Assembly: GCF_003228315.1 (NCBI RefSeq)
Contig: NZ_CP029693.1
Location: 6,296,501-6,360,500 of the forward strand
Direction: 5' to 3'
Length of the DNA stretch: 64,000 bases
Source of the DNA: Pseudomonas putida
GTDB lineage: Bacteria; Pseudomonadota; Gammaproteobacteria; Pseudomonadales; Pseudomonadaceae
Below are positions 40,896 to 48,395 of this stretch, piece by piece. The position numbers were made by a program, and so were the translations under genes. Numbering within the stretch: position 1 is the stretch's first letter; each line of letters begins with the position of its first letter. The notes beneath the pieces are model-generated. The model saw only the letters and a list, made by a program, of their open reading frames with translations, made no database searches and was not told the origin of the DNA.

Positions 40896-41063
40896 ATGAG
40901 CGATGAGATCGATATTCCCGAGCATGAGCATGACCACCTGCTCGATCTTGAATTCCACGATATGGAGTCATTCGTCGAAGCGGATGCTCAGGGGATTCTT
41001 GATGAAGAAGACGAAGTAGATGATGACGTCGATTATCTCGATCAGTTCGATCAAGAGGATTGA
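40896..41063 (+). CDS. Small very acidic protein
   Basis: A 55-residue ORF starting MSDEIDIPEHEHDHLLDLEF, with about 22 Asp/Glu residues and almost no basic residues. GCAGGA lies upstream of ATG 40896. It is the first chromosomal gene after the prophage. Extreme acidity suggests a DNA mimic or a binding partner for a basic protein, but there is no direct evidence. Confidence 0.6.
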   Translation: MSDEIDIPEHEHDHLLDLEFHDMESFVEADAQGILDEEDEVDDDVDYLDQFDQED

Positions 41064-41263
41064 GGCGCCAATATCAAAGGCTTGAGGAGGCGTGCGTTAC
41101 CCGGAGTACCGGTCCATTGATCAATGGATGTCGGGTTGCGCTTCCGAATGAAAACCAATTCGATTTGAAATTGAACTGTCAGCGCCCAATTGCATCCAAC
41201 CAGAACATGTCCATGTGTTTCGCTGATTTTTGAGCGGGAGTGCGTTGAATGGGGAGGCGAGCG

Positions 41264-41374
41264 ATGATCAAGTTCTTTGCGGCGTATCTGACCGTTTGCC
41301 TTCTGCTTCAGTGGACGGTGGTGGAGGCGTCCTCGTGGATTGCATCCCATGTGCTTCTCAGGTGGATCCTCTAG
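41264..41374 (+). CDS. 36-residue single-helix membrane peptide
   Basis: The ORF MIKFFAAYLTVCLLLQWTVV... has a strong GGGGAGG ribosome site and one hydrophobic helix. No function is recognised. The 200 bases between it and the acidic gene hold nothing else I can support. Confidence 0.5.
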   Translation: MIKFFAAYLTVCLLLQWTVVEASSWIASHVLLRWIL

Positions 41375-41458
41375 CCAGGCCCTGAAGTTTGAATGCCGCC
41401 GTCACATCGCCATTCGAGCGTAGAATGAAAGGCGCTATCTAATTCAGAGGAGTCGATC

Positions 41459-41653
41459 ATGATCTCCGACCCAGCGAACAAGCCATCGTCCGGCAGTCAA
41501 ACCGTTTGGGATCAGTACTTTTGCGCCGCGCTGATTGCCGAAAGCAATCTGACCGCACCCGTCGTCGGTGGTGCTACCCATGAAGACAGGCAGAATCTGT
41601 TGATCGAGAGGGCCAGGACCCTCGCCGACAAAATGATGGAAAACAGAAAGTGA
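41459..41653 (+). CDS. Small hypothetical protein
   Basis: A 64-residue soluble protein starting MISDPANKPSSGSQTVWDQY, with a GAGGAG ribosome site and a terminator directly after the stop. It ends in a helical segment (LIERARTLADKMMENRK). Unknown function. Confidence 0.65.
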   Translation: MISDPANKPSSGSQTVWDQYFCAALIAESNLTAPVVGGATHEDRQNLLIERARTLADKMMENRK

Positions 41654-41683
41654 ACAGAGCCCAGCCATTGCGCTGGGCTCTGT
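41654..41683 (+). terminator. Terminator between convergent genes
   Basis: ACAGAGCCCAGC and GCTGGGCTCTGT form a 12-bp stem with a 6-base loop. There is no T-run, but its place just after the stop at 41653 supports termination, perhaps assisted. Confidence 0.6.
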
Positions 41684-41708
41684 GCATCTGGCTCTGTTGA
41701 TCCCTGTC

Positions 41709-42461
41709 TCAGGCAATCAGCTCGACCTTGCCGGTTGCCAGGCGATAAACCCCTCCCACTATTTTCAACTTGCCACTGCCGAGCGCGTCGGTCAGCAGTG
41801 GGGTGGCTTGCTTGAGGCGTTCGACCGAGTTTTTTACATTCTGCGCGGTGGCGTTCGCCACCAAGTCCCCTGGCTGTTTAATCACTTGCTCGATTGACGA
41901 CTTGAGAGCATCCGTCAGTTTCGGGATTTGCCCGGGGAAGACCGTATGATCCTTGACGGCTTTGATACCGGCCTCGATGGCGCCACAGCTCTCATGCCCC
42001 AGGACCAGAATCAGCGGTGCGCCGAGCACCGCGACCCCATATTCGAGGCTCGCCAGGCCTTCGTCCGTGACGAAGTTGCCGGCGACGCGGACGGCGAAGA
42101 GGTCGCCCCGTGCGGTGTCGAACGCATACTCAGGGGCGATGCGTGAATCAGAGCAGCTCAGGACCGCCACGAACGGGTTTTGACCGGAGACCAGGGCCTC
42201 ACGTTCGTCCTTGAAGTCGTGGGTTTCCGAGTTGCCGCTGACATAGCGTTCATTGCCTGCCATCAGTCTTTTCAGTGCCTCGTCGGGGCTGATGACGTTT
42301 TTCGGCTTAGGGGGCGTCGAGGTTTTTTCGGCTGCCTGAAGGATTTGATCGGGCAGTGTGCCGGCGAGTAAAAGCGCACCGGCTCCTAATCCGGCAAGAC
42401 GAAGAAAACGACGACGCTCATTGTTGTTTGAAGCAGAGTTTGAATCACATGATTTACACAT
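41709..42461 (-). CDS. Beta-class carbonic anhydrase, Tat-exported
   Basis: A 250-residue enzyme interconverting CO2 and bicarbonate. Residues 16-24 (RRRFLRLAG) are a twin-arginine signal, so the folded zinc enzyme is exported to the periplasm. Zinc ligands C103, H156 and C159, plus the D105/R107 pair (CSDSR and HESCG), are all present. ATG 42461 is preferred because the signal motif follows it closely. It appears to be a single-gene unit. Confidence 0.92.
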   Translation of the reverse strand: MCKSCDSNSASNNNERRRFLRLAGLGAGALLLAGTLPDQILQAAEKTSTPPKPKNVISPDEALKRLMAGNERYVSGNSETHDFKDEREALVSGQNPFVAVLSCSDSRIAPEYAFDTARGDLFAVRVAGNFVTDEGLASLEYGVAVLGAPLILVLGHESCGAIEAGIKAVKDHTVFPGQIPKLTDALKSSIEQVIKQPGDLVANATAQNVKNSVERLKQATPLLTDALGSGKLKIVGGVYRLATGKVELIA

Positions 42462-42706
42462 GATTTTATTCACTCGGTTCAATTCGGTGGGAAGGACTGC
42501 GATTGGGGGTCGTGCATTTGCAAGAACATGTTGCACTGGCGTAGTGGAGTCTAGTTGGTCCCTTAAATGTCATGTCTTATCCGACCTGTGGAATAGGCCG
42601 TCTGAGTCGAATCCACGCAGTTGCTGATCATGGGCGAATGCAATACAGCGATTGATGAGCTACTACTGACAGGCTTGATCAATTTGGCTCTTACAGGAGT
42701 TTCCCG

Positions 42707-43162
42707 ATGCTGGCTCACTGGCTACTTGCGGCGCTTCACCTATTGGCGTTCGGCCTGGGATTCTGGGCGGTGCTCACGCGTGGTACGAGTTTTCGGCGTT
42801 TGGCAAAAGGCGTGGGGGAGGCTCGCAGCGTGTTGATCGCGGATAACCTCTGGGGAATTTCCGCGCTCATTCTGCTGGTGACCGGAGGCATGCGTGCTTT
42901 CGGCGGGTACGAAAAGGGCGCAGAGTATTACCTGCATCAGCCGTTGTTCCACCTCAAGATGACGCTTTTCGTCCTGATTTTTCTGCTTGAAGTGGCGCCG
43001 ATGCTGACGTTGATCAAATGGCGGGTGGCGCTGGCCCGCGGTGCGGACATCAACACCGGTCGCGCTACGCTGTTTGCGCGGATCAGCCATCTTGAAGGGG
43101 GGCTGATGTTGCTGATGGTTGTCGCGGCCAGTGGCATGGCGCGCGGCATTACGTTTGGCTAG
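42707..43162 (+). CDS. DUF2214 family membrane protein
   Basis: A 151-residue integral membrane protein with four helices (about 2-22, 43-62, 80-100, 128-146). It has the DUF2214 hallmarks ADNLWGISALILLVTGGMR and FHLKMTLFVLIFLLEV. The family may bind haem, but no reaction is established. Confidence 0.85.
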   Translation: MLAHWLLAALHLLAFGLGFWAVLTRGTSFRRLAKGVGEARSVLIADNLWGISALILLVTGGMRAFGGYEKGAEYYLHQPLFHLKMTLFVLIFLLEVAPMLTLIKWRVALARGADINTGRATLFARISHLEGGLMLLMVVAASGMARGITFG

Positions 43163-43286
43163 CCGTTGCGATCAGGCGCCTGTGTTTGCGGTGGAGGGAT
43201 GAAGCAGGAAAGGGGGCGTTGGCACTTGAATCTTTAGCCAGCCGTCGGTGCAGGGCTACCGGGCTGGCTACTGACTGCATCAGGGC

Positions 43287-43481
43287 TCAAGGAGTCGGCG
43301 GTTTCGCCGGAGCGGTCAGGCCAGCCTGAATGCGCTGATAGATCTCTTCGCGATGCACCGCAACGTCCTTCGGAGCGTTGATGCCAATCCTGACTTGCTG
43401 ACCGCTTACGCCGAGGATGGTGATCGTAATGTCATCACCAATATTTATGCTTTCACCGACTTTGCGGGTGAGTATCAGCAT
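43287..43481 (-). CDS. rsmE: CsrA-family RNA-binding regulator RsmE
   Basis: A 64-residue CsrA/RsmA homologue starting MLILTRKVGESINIGDDITI and ending in LTAPAKPPTP. This tail and SGQQVRIGINAPKDVAVHREEIYQRI are characteristic of RsmE of fluorescent Pseudomonas rather than RsmA. It binds GGA motifs at ribosome sites and represses secondary metabolism until small RNAs titrate it. Its own leader has AAGGAG just before the ATG. Confidence 0.92.
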   Translation of the reverse strand: MLILTRKVGESINIGDDITITILGVSGQQVRIGINAPKDVAVHREEIYQRIQAGLTAPAKPPTP

Positions 43482-43731
43482 GGTCTTCTCCTTAATTGCT
43501 TCGTGGGGCACCTGATTCGGACAGTGCAGAAGTCGGTGGTATGTATAGATTAGTGCGAAGTCTCACGGTTTGGGTGCCTCTTTCTGACGCGCAGATACAG
43601 CATTAATTCCCAAGGCGTAACTATACAGAGGCCGCATCCATGATTCTCGTTGTTTTGTGGCCATTTTGCGGCACTCGGGAAGTATTCATGAGTGTTAAAA
43701 TCCGCTCTTTAAGCCTTCTGGGGGAAACGCT

Positions 43732-44100
43732 GTGCGCAAATGGGTCTTGGTAATGGCGGTACTGGCGCTGGCGGGATGTGGTGACGACAAACGTGCCGAG
43801 GCACCCAAGCCTGCACCGGCCACGCAGGTCGGACCTGCGCAGTCCTCTGGACCGCAATGGGATCTGGAAGTGCGTGGAGAAACGCCGCAGGCCGTCAGCG
43901 ATCTCAGTGGCTGGTTGATCGAGCACCAGTTCATGTCCAATGTCATCAGGGAGGCCAATGGCAACACCCGAATTCTGATGGGCCCCTACGCTTCGAAAGC
44001 TGAAGCGGATGCCAAGAAGGACGAGGTGAACGCAGCGCTGGTCCGGGCGAAGAAGCAGAACATTGAGGTGCTGGTTCTCGAGCGTCCTGCGGGCCAGTAA
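43732..44100 (+). CDS. SPOR-like periplasmic lipoprotein
   Basis: A 122-residue lipoprotein (lipobox LALAGC, C16) with a proline linker and a C-terminal beta-alpha domain (residues 42-118) of the SPOR type that binds denuded peptidoglycan. The GTG start follows GGGGGA. Terminated by the hairpin at 44134. Confidence 0.75.
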   Translation: MRKWVLVMAVLALAGCGDDKRAEAPKPAPATQVGPAQSSGPQWDLEVRGETPQAVSDLSGWLIEHQFMSNVIREANGNTRILMGPYASKAEADAKKDEVNAALVRAKKQNIEVLVLERPAGQ

Positions 44101-44133
44101 GGCATTGATTGCAACGCACAGGCAATTGGAGCG

Positions 44134-44165
44134 AAAAGGCCTCGGAGATCAATCCGAGGCCTTTT
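44134..44165. terminator. Bidirectional terminator between convergent genes
   Basis: AAAAGGCCTCGGA and TCCGAGGCCTTTT form a 13-bp stem with a 6-base loop. The A and T runs serve both strands. Confidence 0.88.
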
Positions 44166-44180
44166 GTTTTGCGGCGACGA

Positions 44181-44870
44181 TCAGCCGCAGGCTTTCATAT
44201 CGATGGGGCCGACAAACTCATTGCCGCGTCCCATAACGCACGCCACGCTCTGGTTGCGTTGGCGCTCCCAGGCCTGAACCGGGTAGGTCTTGTCCCAGGC
44301 TTCATACAGTTGTCGATCCTGTTTCGACAGACGCAAACCGTACTGTTTACTCATGTAGAAATAGGTTCTGGCGATCATGCCGCGAACGGACGGGCGCGGC
44401 ATGACCTTCTTCGCCTTGAAGTCGATTTGCGTCAGGCATGAGCCATATTGACCCGATTGCTCCGGCAGCCAGCCGAAGCTGAAGTTGCTGCGATCGCCAT
44501 TGACCTCGCCGATGCTCGGCACCAGGTTGTGCAGGTCGGCCTCAGCCTTCTGATAGACCGAATCGTAGCGTGTGCAGTTCTTGCGCCCGCCTTCCTGCCA
44601 GCACTGGCGTTGATGGCCGATCTGCCACGCCGGGACAATGTGTTCCCACTCGATGCGCGCCGCGCGCTTGGCATTCTTGCGCGGTACATAACCGCAGGCC
44701 GCGAGGTTCACTTTGTTGCCCGTGTATTTGCAGCCGCAATAAAACTCGGTGGATTGAGGCGCATACAGTTTCCAGGCGACTTTCTTGGCTTCGGTGAACG
44801 TGCGTGGCGCGTCGGCATGGGCGCCCATGGCGAACAACAGAAGCAGAAAACTTAAACAACGGACACTCAT
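44181..44870 (-). CDS. endA: Endonuclease I (periplasmic/secreted DNase)
   Basis: A 229-residue nuclease with a Sec signal (residues 1-20) and the EndA features EWEHIVPAW and ADLHNLVPSIGEVNGDRSNF, with several disulfide-type cysteines. It cuts double-stranded DNA in the periplasm or outside the cell. Only four bases separate it from the upstream DUF1654 gene, so it is probably transcribed from the LexA-controlled promoter at 45133. Confidence 0.92.
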   Translation of the reverse strand: MSVRCLSFLLLLFAMGAHADAPRTFTEAKKVAWKLYAPQSTEFYCGCKYTGNKVNLAACGYVPRKNAKRAARIEWEHIVPAWQIGHQRQCWQEGGRKNCTRYDSVYQKAEADLHNLVPSIGEVNGDRSNFSFGWLPEQSGQYGSCLTQIDFKAKKVMPRPSVRGMIARTYFYMSKQYGLRLSKQDRQLYEAWDKTYPVQAWERQRNQSVACVMGRGNEFVGPIDMKACG

Positions 44871-44874
44871 TAAC

Positions 44875-45114
44875 TCAATCTTCCTTCGGCACTACCCAGA
44901 AAACCTGCACGCCGCCATCGTCGCGGTAGGCGAGGGTGACATTGTCGTTTTCATCGATTTCTTCGAGCAACCGCTCCCATTCATCCACCGGCTCGTCCGG
45001 CAGGCGGAATATCAGCGCGGCCTTGGCTTTTTGAGCGGTGGGGGAGTTGATGATTTTCTGAACGCGCAGGCCCATGCGGACGTAGGCATCGGCTGAAGCG
45101 GAAATGGAGTCCAT
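44875..45114 (-). CDS. DUF1654 family protein, SOS-controlled
   Basis: A 79-residue protein starting MDSISASADAYVRMGLRVQ, homologous to the prophage protein at 8273-8587 over the whole core (MGLRV..IINSPTAQ, DEWERLLEEI, DDGGVQVFW). ATG 45114 follows AAGGAT. The LexA box lies 18 bases upstream. It is the first gene of a two-gene unit with endA. Confidence 0.88.
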   Translation of the reverse strand: MDSISASADAYVRMGLRVQKIINSPTAQKAKAALIFRLPDEPVDEWERLLEEIDENDNVTLAYRDDGGVQVFWVVPKED

Positions 45115-45132
45115 CGAATTATCCTTATTAAG

Positions 45133-45148
45133 CTGTACGTGCATACAG
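45133..45148. promoter_or_regulatory. LexA box ahead of DUF1654-endA
   Basis: CTGTACGTGCATACAG fits CTG-N10-CAG and differs from the prophage box at 8241 by only two positions. Confidence 0.88.
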
Positions 45149-45250
45149 TATTTAACTGTCAGCAATTTCGCAACTGCTTAAAAATCAAGAAAATCCTCTG
45201 ACAGCGACTTTTCCCGTTTGATGCAGGGCAAGGCGTTTTTGGCGGAAGGG

Positions 45251-45308
45251 CGCCACTCGCTAAAACGAGCGAGTGGCGAAAGGGATGCCCGAACGCAATC
45301 GTTCGGGC
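45251..45308 (-). terminator. Two strong hairpins after the asparaginase gene
   Basis: GCCCGAACG/CGTTCGGGC (45287-45308, loop CAAT) and CGCCACTCGCT/AGCGAGTGGCG (45251-45278, loop AAAACG). They follow the leftward asparaginase stop and probably end its mRNA; U-runs are weak. Confidence 0.65.
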
Positions 45309-45317
45309 GAGGATGAA

Positions 45318-46406
45318 TCAGTATTCCCAGAACATCCGCTGCAGTTCTTTGCTGTCGTTGGTCTTGGTCAGGGCGACCATGGCCAGGATGCGGGCTTTTT
45401 GTGGGTTCAGGTCATGCGCCACGACCCAGTCGTATTTGTCGTCCGGTTGTTCGGCGTTACGCAATACGAAACCGCCTGCGTTGACGTGGGAGGAGCGGAT
45501 GATTTGCACGCCGTCCTTGCGCAGGGCCTGCAAGCTCGGCACCACGCGCGAAGAGACCGAGCCATTGCCGGTGCCTGCGTGGATGATGGCTTTGGCGCCT
45601 GACTGAGCCAGTGCCTTGTAAGCGGTGTCGCTGACGTTGCCGTAGGAGTAGGCAATTTCCACATCCGGCAGGCTCTTGATGGTCTTGATGTCGAACTCCG
45701 AGTCCATGGTGTGACGCTTGGCTGGCAAGCGGAACCAGTAGGATTTGCCTTCAACCACCATTCCCAGCGGACCCCAGGCACTTTTGAAGGCCTCGGTCTT
45801 GATGTTGACCATCTTGCTGACATCGCGACCCGACTGGATTTCATCGTTCATGGTCACCAGCACGCCTTTGCCGCGTGCCTCCTTGCTGCTGGCCACGGCG
45901 ACGGCGTTGTACAGGTTGAGCATGCCGTCAGCCGACATGGCCGTGCCCGGGCGCATGGAGCCCACAACGATGATCGGCTTGTCGGTTTTTTCCACCAGGT
46001 TCAGGAAGTAGGCGGTTTCTTCCAGGGTGTCGGTGCCGTGGGTAATCACGATGCCATCGACGTCATCGCTGTCGGCCAGTTCCGCGACGCGGCGGCCCAG
46101 TTGCAGCAGGTTTTCATTGGTGATGCTTTCGGAGGCGATCTGCATCACCTGTTCGCCGCGAACATTGGCCAGTTGGCCGAGTTCCGGGACGCCAGCAATC
46201 AACTTCTCGACTCCGACTTTTGCCGCTTGATAGGTCGCGCTGTTGGCGGTACTTGCACCCGCACCGGCAATGGTGCCGCCGGTGGCCAGGATGACGACGT
46301 TCGCCAGTTTCTGTTGGGTTTCCACTTCTTTTGCCTGAGAGGCAGTCGGCAGGAGTAGCAGGAGGGCCAAGGCGCCCGGAAGAATGGTCTTGAAAGCAGA
46401 TGTCAT
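45318..46406 (-). CDS. ansB: Periplasmic glutaminase-asparaginase
   Basis: A 362-residue type II asparaginase with a Sec signal (residues 1-25). ATGGTIAGAG holds the nucleophile threonine and HGTDTLEETAYFL the second threonine; MRPGTAMSADGMLNLYNA is typical. It deamidates Gln and Asn (also D-forms) in the periplasm for use as carbon and nitrogen. The close match in style to Pseudomonas glutaminase-asparaginase favours both activities. ATG 46406 is chosen because the signal peptide starts there. No gene is visible in the 342 bases 46407-46748 upstream of it. Confidence 0.93.
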   Translation of the reverse strand: MTSAFKTILPGALALLLLLPTASQAKEVETQQKLANVVILATGGTIAGAGASTANSATYQAAKVGVEKLIAGVPELGQLANVRGEQVMQIASESITNENLLQLGRRVAELADSDDVDGIVITHGTDTLEETAYFLNLVEKTDKPIIVVGSMRPGTAMSADGMLNLYNAVAVASSKEARGKGVLVTMNDEIQSGRDVSKMVNIKTEAFKSAWGPLGMVVEGKSYWFRLPAKRHTMDSEFDIKTIKSLPDVEIAYSYGNVSDTAYKALAQSGAKAIIHAGTGNGSVSSRVVPSLQALRKDGVQIIRSSHVNAGGFVLRNAEQPDDKYDWVVAHDLNPQKARILAMVALTKTNDSKELQRMFWEY

Positions 46407-46748
46407 TATTTTTCTCTCTAGGGGTGACGGTGCGTGTGCAGGTTCATCTAGATGCGCCCAAGCGAATCTGAACGATTGGGGCACTGGTGACGAGCAGGAT
46501 CTGTACCAGTCACGTTTTACGTGGAGAAAAACGTTTAATTTGTTGATTTGTTTAGCTATTTAAGCGATCAGCAAGCACACCGTCTTGAAGCGGGCGTCCG
46601 GGTTTCCGACCGTTTGGCGCCTGACCGTTCGGCACACCGAAAAGGTTCGCTTGAAACAAATCGTTCCGGTGGATTGAAGGCTGAAACTAAAGAAAGCTGC
46701 GTACCGGCCGATTTGTTCTCTGAGGAATGTTTTTTTCAGGGAGTTCTT

Positions 46749-47189
46749 ATGTCGTTGACTGTCGGTTTTCCAAGCGCATCTGTCATCAATATCGGCGGTA
46801 AACCCCCGGCGACTGCCGAGACGTTGAATGAAGCAGCGGCTGACACAGCAGGGCAGCGGTTGGGCCTTGAAGACGGGGAGAAGAAGGCGGTCAGCCTTGG
46901 TGACGTCCGAGATTCCGAAGTTGAAAGCGGAGGCAATCAAAGTGTTGCCGTAAAGGAGTTGCTCAAGCGCCTGCAGGAACTGCAGCAGCAACTGCGCGAA
47001 CAGCAACAGCAACTGGCGGCCACGCAAGCGGCCGAGTTCCCGACCCCGGAAGCCAAGGCTGCAGCGGTCATGGCGATCCAGAGTCAGATTGCCGATACCG
47101 CGGCGGCGATGATGCAAGTCACTGCGGCGCTGGCCAAAGAGATGACCAAAGCCGCCAGCACGGGCAGCGTGATCAGCACGACTGCGTGA
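46749..47189 (+). CDS. FlxA-like coiled-coil protein
   Basis: A 146-residue protein with a flexible N-terminal part, a Gln-rich coiled coil (residues 70-105, LLKRLQELQQQLREQQQQL) and a final Ala/Met-rich helix. The pattern fits the FlxA-like family, whose function is not settled. GGGAG precedes ATG 46749. Confidence 0.7.
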   Translation: MSLTVGFPSASVINIGGKPPATAETLNEAAADTAGQRLGLEDGEKKAVSLGDVRDSEVESGGNQSVAVKELLKRLQELQQQLREQQQQLAATQAAEFPTPEAKAAAVMAIQSQIADTAAAMMQVTAALAKEMTKAASTGSVISTTA

Positions 47190-47243
47190 AAAAACAGACG
47201 GTGTCTCTTATGGAGCAACACTGCGAAAGGTACTTTCCGGTCG

Positions 47244-47294
47244 TTGACAAATTTTGACAAGATTCGCATAGTTCGGTCTACGCAAACGTTTGCG
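47244..47294 (+). promoter_or_regulatory. Ribose operon promoter and RbsR-type operator
   Basis: TTGACA (47244-47249), a 17-base spacer and CATAGT (47267-47272) form the promoter. CGCAAACGTTTGCG (47281-47294) is a perfect 14-bp palindrome of the LacI/RbsR type at the start point, so bound RbsR would block transcription until ribose is present. Confidence 0.85.
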
Positions 47295-47390
47295 AGATGT
47301 TTCCGGTAGATAAAACCTGCCGGTGTACGCCTACGCAACTAACGTCAGCGCAAGCGTTGCTCACAATAATCATAAGACCGGAGTGAACCC

Positions 47391-48344
47391 ATGAAGCTGC
47401 CATTCGCTGGACGTCTTCTCGCTGTCGCTATGCTGGCCGGCACATTTGCCGCGCTGCCTGTCTCGTCCGCTTTCGCCCAATCTCCAGAGAAACCCAAAGT
47501 GGCGCTGGTCATGAAATCCCTGGCCAACGAGTTCTTCCTGACCATGGAAGATGGTGCCAAGGCTTATCAGAAAGACCACTCCGGCGAATTCGAGCTGATT
47601 TCCAACGGCATCAAGGACGAAACGGACACCGCCAACCAGATCCGTATCGTCGAGCAAATGATCGTTTCCAAGGTCGATGCCCTGGTCATCGCGCCCGCTG
47701 ATTCCAAGGCCATGGTGCCGGTGATCAAGAAAGCCGTGGATGCTGGCATCACCGTGATCAATATCGACAACCAGCTCGATCCGGTCGTGCTCAAAAGCAA
47801 AAACATCAGCGTTCCGTTCGTAGGCCCGGACAACCGCAAAGGGGCGCGGCTGGTGGGCGATTACCTGGCCAAGCAGCTCAAGGCCGGTGACGAAGTGGGC
47901 ATCATCGAAGGCGTGTCCACCACCACCAACGCCCAGGCGCGTACAGCAGGCTTCAAGGATGCGATGGAAGTCGCGCAGATCAAGGTGGTGTCTGTGCAGT
48001 CCGGCGACTGGGAAATAAACAAGGGCAATCAGGTGGCGTCCGCCATGCTCAGCGAATATCCGCAGATCAAGGCTCTGCTGGCGGGTAACGACAGCATGGC
48101 GGTGGGTGTGGTGTCCGCGGTGCGCGCCGCTGGCAAGGCGGGCAAGGTGCAAGTGGTCGGTTACGACAACATCAACGCCATCAAGCCTATGCTCAAGGAC
48201 GGTCGTGTGCTGGCCACCGCCGACCAGTTCGCTGCCAAACAAGCGGTATTCGGCATCGAGACAGCGCTGAAAATCATCAAGGGCGAAAAAGTCGACAGCG
48301 CCAACGGCGTGATCGAAACGCCGGTAGAGCTGGTTACCCAGTAA
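47391..48344 (+). CDS. rbsB: Ribose ABC transporter substrate-binding protein
   Basis: A 317-residue periplasmic binding protein with a signal peptide (residues 1-29, ending AFA). Domain features of the RbsB family: VALVMKSLANEFFLTMEDGA, VDALVIAPADSKAMVP and LAGNDSMAVGVVSA. It delivers ribose (or a similar sugar) to RbsC. First gene of the rbs operon; a GC-rich hairpin follows it. Confidence 0.93.
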   Translation: MKLPFAGRLLAVAMLAGTFAALPVSSAFAQSPEKPKVALVMKSLANEFFLTMEDGAKAYQKDHSGEFELISNGIKDETDTANQIRIVEQMIVSKVDALVIAPADSKAMVPVIKKAVDAGITVINIDNQLDPVVLKSKNISVPFVGPDNRKGARLVGDYLAKQLKAGDEVGIIEGVSTTTNAQARTAGFKDAMEVAQIKVVSVQSGDWEINKGNQVASAMLSEYPQIKALLAGNDSMAVGVVSAVRAAGKAGKVQVVGYDNINAIKPMLKDGRVLATADQFAAKQAVFGIETALKIIKGEKVDSANGVIETPVELVTQ

Positions 48345-48358
48345 TCTGGCGCCCAACG

Positions 48359-48382
48359 GCGCTCGCCCGTCCGGGCGAGCGC
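48359..48382 (+). other. GC hairpin between rbsB and rbsA
   Basis: GCGCTCGCC pairs with GGCGAGCGC. It has no T-run. Such hairpins often protect the upstream mRNA and give the binding protein higher expression than the rest of the transporter. Confidence 0.65.
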
Positions 48383-48395
48383 ATGGAGATTTTTT

